From Bacillota bacterium (GTDB lineage: Bacteria > Bacillota > Clostridia > Lachnospirales > Lachnospiraceae), in NCBI GenBank assembly GCA_023460575.1, contig JAEWPQ010000092.1, positions 1 to 27,145 on the forward strand: a stretch of 27,145 bases of DNA, written 5' to 3'. Shown here one piece after another: positions 22,942 through 27,145 of this stretch (position 1 is its first letter; each line of letters opens with the position of its first letter). Under the pieces are notes generated by a model, which ran no database searches, had not been told where the DNA came from, and worked only from the letters and a program-made list of their open reading frames with translations. A program made the position numbers and the translations under genes.

Positions 22942-24879
22942 ATGGATAAACAGTATGGCAGCCTGATAACACCAATACAGATTGGTCCCATGAAATTGAA
23001 AAACAGGGTATCTTTCACTCCGGTATGGCCAAGCTTTGCCACGGCAGACGGTTTTGTAAACAGAGAATTAATGGAATGGACAAGAGATATCGTAAAAGGA
23101 GGCTGTGCATGTATCAACATTGGGTGCGGCACGGTTAACCGGAATTTACCAAAAGAAATCACTCATCTTTTACGAATGGGGGAGGAACCCATCGTTAATG
23201 GATTATCGATGCTATGTGATCTGGTACATATGTATCAATGTAAACTCGGTATGGAGCTTTTTGCAATTAATCTTTCACCGGCTTCTTTTGAAGAAAGAGA
23301 TAAAAGTGCAGGTAAACCGGCAGTGGAAATTGATCCCACGTTTCTTACAAAAGGGCAGATTCAGGATTTTATTAAAGACTTTGCAGATGCAGCAGACAGG
23401 GCCATGCGAAGTGGTGTGGACAGCCTGGTAATCCATGGCGCCCATGGTCAGCTTCCCGGCTGTTTTCTTTCAAAAGTAATTAATGAGCGTACGGATGAAT
23501 ATGGTACTGACTCTATGGAAAACCGGGCCCGTTTTACCAACGAGCTGTTAGAGGCGGTTCGCGCAAAGGTGGGGAATAAGGTTGCAATCGAATACCGGAT
23601 TAATGCCAATGATATGATACCTGATTCTCCAACAATAGAGGAAGTTATTCAATTTGTAAAATTAATAGAAGACAAAATAGATCTGCTTCATGTGTCAAGA
23701 GGGATGCATTCCATACAGAACCTTGCGCCCTTTATTAACCAGCCGGTTTATTTTAATCATGGAATAAATATAGAGGCTGCAGCGATTATAAAGGCAGCGG
23801 TTAAGGTGCCGGTTACGGTAGTTGGTTCTGTCACACTGCAGCAGGCAGATGAGGCCATTAGTAAGGGTAAGATTGATATGGTATCCATGGCACGCGGTCT
23901 TATGGCAGATCCGGATATGGTTAATCACATCAAGCATGGCTGTGTTTCCAGGACCAGACCATGTATCAGGTGCAATAACTGTATTCAGAAGACTCACTAT
24001 CTGCTTGCGCCAATTAGGTGTACGGTTAATCCGCTAATGGGAATGGAATCTCTCTATTTCAATACTCCGGCGCCGGCAGAAAAGAAAAAAATTGCTGTGA
24101 TCGGCGGAGGACCTGCCGGGATGGAAGCAGCCAGAACTGCGGCTCAAAGAGGCCATAAGGTGGTTTTATTTGAAAAGTCGGATCGGTTGGGCGGTGTTTT
24201 AAATCTGGCTTCGATTCCTGATTTTAAATCCGATATTAAAGCGTATCTGGACTGGGCTGTCCGTGAAACAGAAGCTGAAAGCAACATAGAGATTCGTAAA
24301 AATGTAAATGCAACTCCAGATATGGTGGAAAAAGAAAATTTTAACGGAATTATTGTTGCAGTAGGATCGAATCCGATCATTCCATCCTTTGCAGAAGGAA
24401 ATAATTGTGTTGTCTGGGTAGGAGATGCGGAAACAGGCAGAAAAGAGACTGGAAATGAAATAATTGTTGCCGGAGCAGGACTTACCGGTTGTGAAGCGGC
24501 ATTAGCTCAGCGAAAGAAGGGGAAAAAGGTTACTCTTGTTGACATGATGCCGGAAGATAATTTTGGCAGCGGCGGAGCAAAGTTTAATCAGATAGCCATT
24601 ATAAATATGCTAAAGAACGAAGGTGTGATTTTTCGGGGCGGTTTGCGTCTTATATCCATTGGTGATGCTGGAGCTGTTTTTGAAGATAAAGACAATAACA
24701 GAGCAGAGATTCCCTGTGATACGGTTGTACTTTCCCTGGGAGTACAGGCTGATTCTTCTATTGCAGATCAGTTTGCAGAGTGTGCCGCCGATGTTCTTTC
24801 AATTGGTGACTGCAATACAAAACAGGGTACGTTATATAATGCAGTCCATACTGGTCATGAGGCGGGGTATTTCATATAA
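22942..24879 (+). CDS. Old yellow enzyme-family FMN/[4Fe-4S]/FAD oxidoreductase (FadH/BaiCD/BaiH-like)
   Basis: A multidomain reductase of 645 residues. An N-terminal FMN-binding TIM barrel runs to about residue 330. A [4Fe-4S] site is formed by Cys341, Cys344, Cys347 and Cys360 (CIRCNNC...RCTVNP). The FAD Rossmann motif GGGPAG is at about 388 and the NAD(P) motif GAGLTG at about 511. Relatives include 2,4-dienoyl-CoA reductase, trimethylamine dehydrogenase and the bile-acid enzymes BaiCD and BaiH; all reduce or oxidise enone-type substrates. Which one applies cannot be told, and no other bai gene is in the window. The ATG at 22942 lies 9 nt after GAAGGAG (22926-22932); an ATG at 22936 is only 3 nt away. 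Confidence 0.9.
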   Translation: MDKQYGSLITPIQIGPMKLKNRVSFTPVWPSFATADGFVNRELMEWTRDIVKGGCACINIGCGTVNRNLPKEITHLLRMGEEPIVNGLSMLCDLVHMYQCKLGMELFAINLSPASFEERDKSAGKPAVEIDPTFLTKGQIQDFIKDFADAADRAMRSGVDSLVIHGAHGQLPGCFLSKVINERTDEYGTDSMENRARFTNELLEAVRAKVGNKVAIEYRINANDMIPDSPTIEEVIQFVKLIEDKIDLLHVSRGMHSIQNLAPFINQPVYFNHGINIEAAAIIKAAVKVPVTVVGSVTLQQADEAISKGKIDMVSMARGLMADPDMVNHIKHGCVSRTRPCIRCNNCIQKTHYLLAPIRCTVNPLMGMESLYFNTPAPAEKKKIAVIGGGPAGMEAARTAAQRGHKVVLFEKSDRLGGVLNLASIPDFKSDIKAYLDWAVRETEAESNIEIRKNVNATPDMVEKENFNGIIVAVGSNPIIPSFAEGNNCVVWVGDAETGRKETGNEIIVAGAGLTGCEAALAQRKKGKKVTLVDMMPEDNFGSGGAKFNQIAIINMLKNEGVIFRGGLRLISIGDAGAVFEDKDNNRAEIPCDTVVLSLGVQADSSIADQFAECAADVLSIGDCNTKQGTLYNAVHTGHEAGYFI

Positions 24880-24901
24880 TTAAAAGCTTATAAGAAAACA
24901 G

Positions 24902-24947
24902 AATCCATGGAATCCTGTAGACATGCTGCAGAATTCCATGGATTTTT
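24902..24947. terminator. Terminator between the convergent flavoenzyme and NmrA-like genes
   Basis: A perfect 12-bp stem (24902-24913/24933-24944) ends in a T5 run on the plus strand at 24943-24947. It ends 7 nt from the stop of the convergent minus-strand gene, whose transcript it may also end, though its minus-strand tail (CTGTTTTC) is weaker. Confidence 0.8.
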
Positions 24948-24953
24948 GACTTA

Positions 24954-25895
24954 TTAATTATCCTTTGAATGACGTTCTCCAATCTGGAAGTCGTCTGCAT
25001 GCTCAAACATATATTGAACTGTGAGAGGCTCCTGACCGGTAAGATTTTTAAAATCATCTGTAAATATATCCATTTTGCCCATGCGTATGGCCTGTGCGAA
25101 GGTCACCATTCCCTCTGAAGAAAACGGTGCTTCGGAATCTTCCTTAAATTTTCCGTCAGTGGTTCTGGGTACTCCCATAGAATCAAAGACAGCATAATTT
25201 TCTTCGTCTGTCAGTTCCTCATAGGTTACATGGTTTCCCGTAATCTGATTTCCATATTCGATAAATTCAGAGATGGTCATTAACTGAGGCCCATTGATAT
25301 TAAGAATGGTTTCGTGATAATTCTCGGATACAAGAGAATAAGCAATTGCTTTGGCGCAGTCTTTACGGGAAATGTAAGCCATTTTTCCGCTGCCCTGACT
25401 ATTTTTTAATACGCCATCCATTTTAGCAAAGGTAAAATAATTGGTGATCATGGCTTCAGCATATTGGGAATTGCGGAGAAAAATATAATCCAGTCCGGCA
25501 TGTCTGATGTAATCCTCTGTGGAGGCATGGTCGATTTTTTCAACACTGGGATTTGATTCATCTGCTGCATTGACAAGAGAGGTATATATTATCTGCCCAA
25601 CACCGGCTTTCTTAGCTGCATCTATTACATTCTTGTGAGCATTCTGACGCTTTTTACCAACAAAAGGCATGGAAATCAAAGCAATCTTGTCCGCATTCGC
25701 AAAGGCTTTGTCAAGCCCTTCGCTGTTGTTGAAATTCGTTACATGAGTTTCAATACCCTGCTTCGCAAATTCTTTTAAGGATTCCTGATTATAACCGCAG
25801 AGAATAATCCTGTCCCTGCCAACTAATTCCAATAAATATTTAGCAGCTTGCCGCCCTAAATTACCATCGGCTCCAGTTAATAATAATTTACCCAT
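24954..25895 (-). CDS. NmrA/QorB-like atypical SDR, NAD(P)-binding
   Basis: A 313-residue Rossmann-fold protein. The nucleotide-binding motif TGADGNLG is at about 7-14. The segment IIYTSLVNAADES (about 104-116) and the late LRNSQYAEAM match NAD(P)H-binding proteins of the NmrA/QorB type, which bind NADP(H) as redox sensors or reduce quinones. No classic YxxxK pair is evident. AGGAGG (complement near 25908-25913) precedes the ATG. It lies downstream of the LysR gene on the same strand with its own predicted promoter. Confidence 0.82.
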   Translation of the reverse strand: MGKLLLTGADGNLGRQAAKYLLELVGRDRIILCGYNQESLKEFAKQGIETHVTNFNNSEGLDKAFANADKIALISMPFVGKKRQNAHKNVIDAAKKAGVGQIIYTSLVNAADESNPSVEKIDHASTEDYIRHAGLDYIFLRNSQYAEAMITNYFTFAKMDGVLKNSQGSGKMAYISRKDCAKAIAYSLVSENYHETILNINGPQLMTISEFIEYGNQITGNHVTYEELTDEENYAVFDSMGVPRTTDGKFKEDSEAPFSSEGMVTFAQAIRMGKMDIFTDDFKNLTGQEPLTVQYMFEHADDFQIGERHSKDN

Positions 25896-25930
25896 AATTG
25901 TTAATCCTCCTTCTTACTGTTTATATTCTT

Positions 25931-25960
25931 ATGATATGTTAAATATTAAACAAAGTCCAA
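25931..25960 (-). promoter_or_regulatory. Promoter of the NmrA-like gene
   Basis: On the minus strand TTGGAC (complement of 25955-25960) and TATCAT (complement of 25931-25936) are 18 nt apart, about 35 nt before the ATG. The -10/-35 spacer contains TTTAATATTTAA, an AT-rich near-palindrome that may be a regulator site. Confidence 0.5.
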
Positions 25961-25989
25961 TGAGATAAATATATAGGCCATTCAAAAAA

Positions 25990-26871
25990 CTAATTTTGTA
26001 TATGCTTAAGAAAATGTTTTAGAGCAATGTTTTTATTATCTTTTAAGTAAGCAATTTCTATTCGGAATGTATGATTTGTATCTTCTAAAGGGATCAGTCG
26101 GACATCATTTTTTAAATAAGCAGTATTATAATTGTCTGGAAAAAATCCGATCAGGTTTTCTGTGATAATGTAAAAAAGCTCAGTTTCAATATCATCGGCT
26201 GACCGGACTATTTTGGGGTGATGTCCATCTAAGGCTGCATGTTGTATCATCTGCTCATAGGAACTGCCAATTGAGTCGGCATTCAGCATGATCAGTGGAT
26301 ATTGATATAATTCATCTTTGGAAATCGTTTCATGGTAAAACAAGGGGTGACGGCTGCTGACAACTGCACAATATTGCCCGCTATACAACGGATAAGTTTG
26401 AATGCCGGGTTTGTCCTTAAACTCCGAATCAAATGCTATAGCAACATCATATAATCCTTTCAGCAGATATTCTGATACATCTTTTAGCAGTACTTTATCT
26501 AATTCAAATTTTATATTGGGATTCTTTTCTTTAAAAGAAGGTATTAAGCTTAACATGCTTTGAATATCTGTTGCTGCAGCATATTCTACGCTTAATGTCA
26601 GATCGTGGTTCATTTTATAATTAATCAATTTTGCTTTCATGTGATTGTATTGCTTCCAGAGAGCTACGGCTTCATCGTAGAATAGTAATCCTGCTTCTGT
26701 TGGTTCAATCGGTATTTTTTTCCTATCTATCAATTGAATACCAGTTTCTTCTTCCAGTGATGCAATCTGCAGACTGATTGTAGTCTGTGATACAAAGTTC
26801 TTTCTGGCAGTTTCCGTAAAATTTCTGCATTCTACCAAATCAATAAAATATTTTATTTTCTCAAAATTCAT
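25990..26871 (-). CDS. LysR-type transcriptional regulator
   Basis: A 293-residue regulator with a winged helix-turn-helix at about 1-60 (FIDLVECRNFTETARKNFVS, then SLQIASLEEETG) and an effector domain at about 90-290. The start at 26871 (MNFEKIKYF) was chosen for AAAGAGG just upstream and the family start; an in-frame ATG at 26904 would add 11 residues with no ribosome binding site. It is encoded upstream of the NmrA-like gene on the same strand and divergent from an unidentified gene at the right edge, so either could be its target. Confidence 0.9.
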   Translation of the reverse strand: MNFEKIKYFIDLVECRNFTETARKNFVSQTTISLQIASLEEETGIQLIDRKKIPIEPTEAGLLFYDEAVALWKQYNHMKAKLINYKMNHDLTLSVEYAAATDIQSMLSLIPSFKEKNPNIKFELDKVLLKDVSEYLLKGLYDVAIAFDSEFKDKPGIQTYPLYSGQYCAVVSSRHPLFYHETISKDELYQYPLIMLNADSIGSSYEQMIQHAALDGHHPKIVRSADDIETELFYIITENLIGFFPDNYNTAYLKNDVRLIPLEDTNHTFRIEIAYLKDNKNIALKHFLKHIQN

Positions 26872-26917
26872 GTTAACCTCTTTAACTATTACTTTTATCC
26901 CCACTTATTATGATGTT

Positions 26918-26946
26918 ATTATAAACCGTTTACAGTCACTCTACAA
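26918..26946 (-). promoter_or_regulatory. Promoter of the LysR gene
   Basis: On the minus strand TTGTAG (complement of 26941-26946) and a perfect TATAAT (complement of 26918-26923) are 17 nt apart. Confidence 0.55.
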
Positions 26947-26954
26947 GAAAGTGT

Positions 26955-26984
26955 TTGCCTTTCCCCTTTTAACAGTGCTAAAAT
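26955..26984 (+). promoter_or_regulatory. Promoter of the gene at the right edge
   Basis: TTGCCT at 26955-26960 and TAAAAT at 26979-26984, 18 nt apart, with TGC just before the -10. It lies back to back with the LysR promoter, 8 nt between their -35 elements. Confidence 0.5.
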
Positions 26985-27035
26985 AACAGAGTATGTACGA
27001 AAGAACTGAAACGAGTGACAGGAAAGGATGGATGT

Positions 27036-27145
27036 ATGGCGACAGGCAGAATGAATCAGCTGGTAGTGATGGTCAATTTGTGCAGCAGCGTAGTGGAAGG
27101 GATCGAACATCTGATTACTTCTCAGGGAAATGACCGGCTGAAAGA
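27036..27145 (+). CDS. Unidentified protein, N-terminal part only
   Basis: An ORF starting MATGRMNQLVVMVNL stays open to the end of the window (36 codons). AAAGGA lies 8 nt before the ATG and an extended -10 promoter lies upstream, so it is probably a real gene. The family is not recognised from the visible part. The sequence LVVMVNLCSSVVEGIEHLIT is mildly hydrophobic and helix-like, not a clear signal peptide. Confidence 0.55.
   Translation, partial: MATGRMNQLVVMVNLCSSVVEGIEHLITSQGNDRLK

Noticed and set aside
1..27145. CRISPR array, insertion sequence, prophage, tRNA or rRNA
   Set aside because: No spaced direct repeats, transposase or integrase motifs, or tRNA/rRNA-like segments were seen on either strand.

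Overview
The window looks like chromosomal DNA from a low-to-mid GC Firmicute of class Clostridia, probably a gut Lachnospiraceae relative. The grounds are moderately AT-rich DNA, strong AGGAGG-type ribosome binding sites, sigma-A type promoters, two T-box leaders, a Ctc-type L25, a ferredoxin-dependent [FeFe]-hydrogenase-like protein and a BaiH/FadH-type flavoenzyme. No phage, transposon, integrase, CRISPR array, tRNA or rRNA was seen. The genus assignment is inference.

Layout. (1) 1-1600: a tyrosine T-box leader and a TyrZ-type tyrosyl-tRNA synthetase. (2) 1600-5730: a promoter, a long attenuator-like leader with a 13-codon upstream ORF, then rsgA, a two-domain GNAT acetyltransferase, an AAA/ABC-type ATPase, a small GNAT and a YciI-like protein, closed by a terminator shared with the convergent genes. 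(3) 5747-7520, minus strand: ribosomal protein L25 behind its own hairpin-plus-U-run leader, followed by a group 2 sigma-70 factor. (4) 7595-11072: a valine T-box, a short archaeal/rickettsial-type valyl-tRNA synthetase and a SAM methyltransferase. (5) 11100-14960: a second attenuator-like leader with two tandem short ORFs, a perfect terminator and a 14-nt long-range complement, in front of a three-gene ABC-2 exporter and an Eis-like acetyltransferase. (6) 15000-18114: a membrane diguanylate cyclase, an Nramp metal transporter whose natural start is followed by an in-frame stop at codon 6, and a RimJ/L-type acetyltransferase. (7) 18235-21894: an [FeFe]-hydrogenase-like protein, an amidohydrolase and a Vat-type acetyltransferase packed end to end, then an ANT(6)-like adenylyltransferase. 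(8) 21940-27145: a LysR regulator with a flavin/Fe-S oxidoreductase, a convergent LysR plus NmrA-like NAD(P)-binding protein, and the start of an unidentified gene.

How the parts relate. Many genes concern translation or resistance to drugs that target it: two T-box controlled synthetases, RsgA, L25, Vat-like and ANT(6)-like enzymes, several GNATs and an exporter. Two operons begin with the same kind of leader: short upstream ORF(s), then a rho-independent terminator followed by two U-tracts, then the gene. In known systems such as erm, msr or tet(M), this design couples expression to ribosome stalling or translation status. The strongest candidates for new biology are these leaders (one controlling a ribosome-assembly GTPase, the other an exporter), the L25 leader, the interrupted mntH and the hydrogenase-amidohydrolase-Vat operon. 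All functions were assigned by reading motifs; no database search was run.
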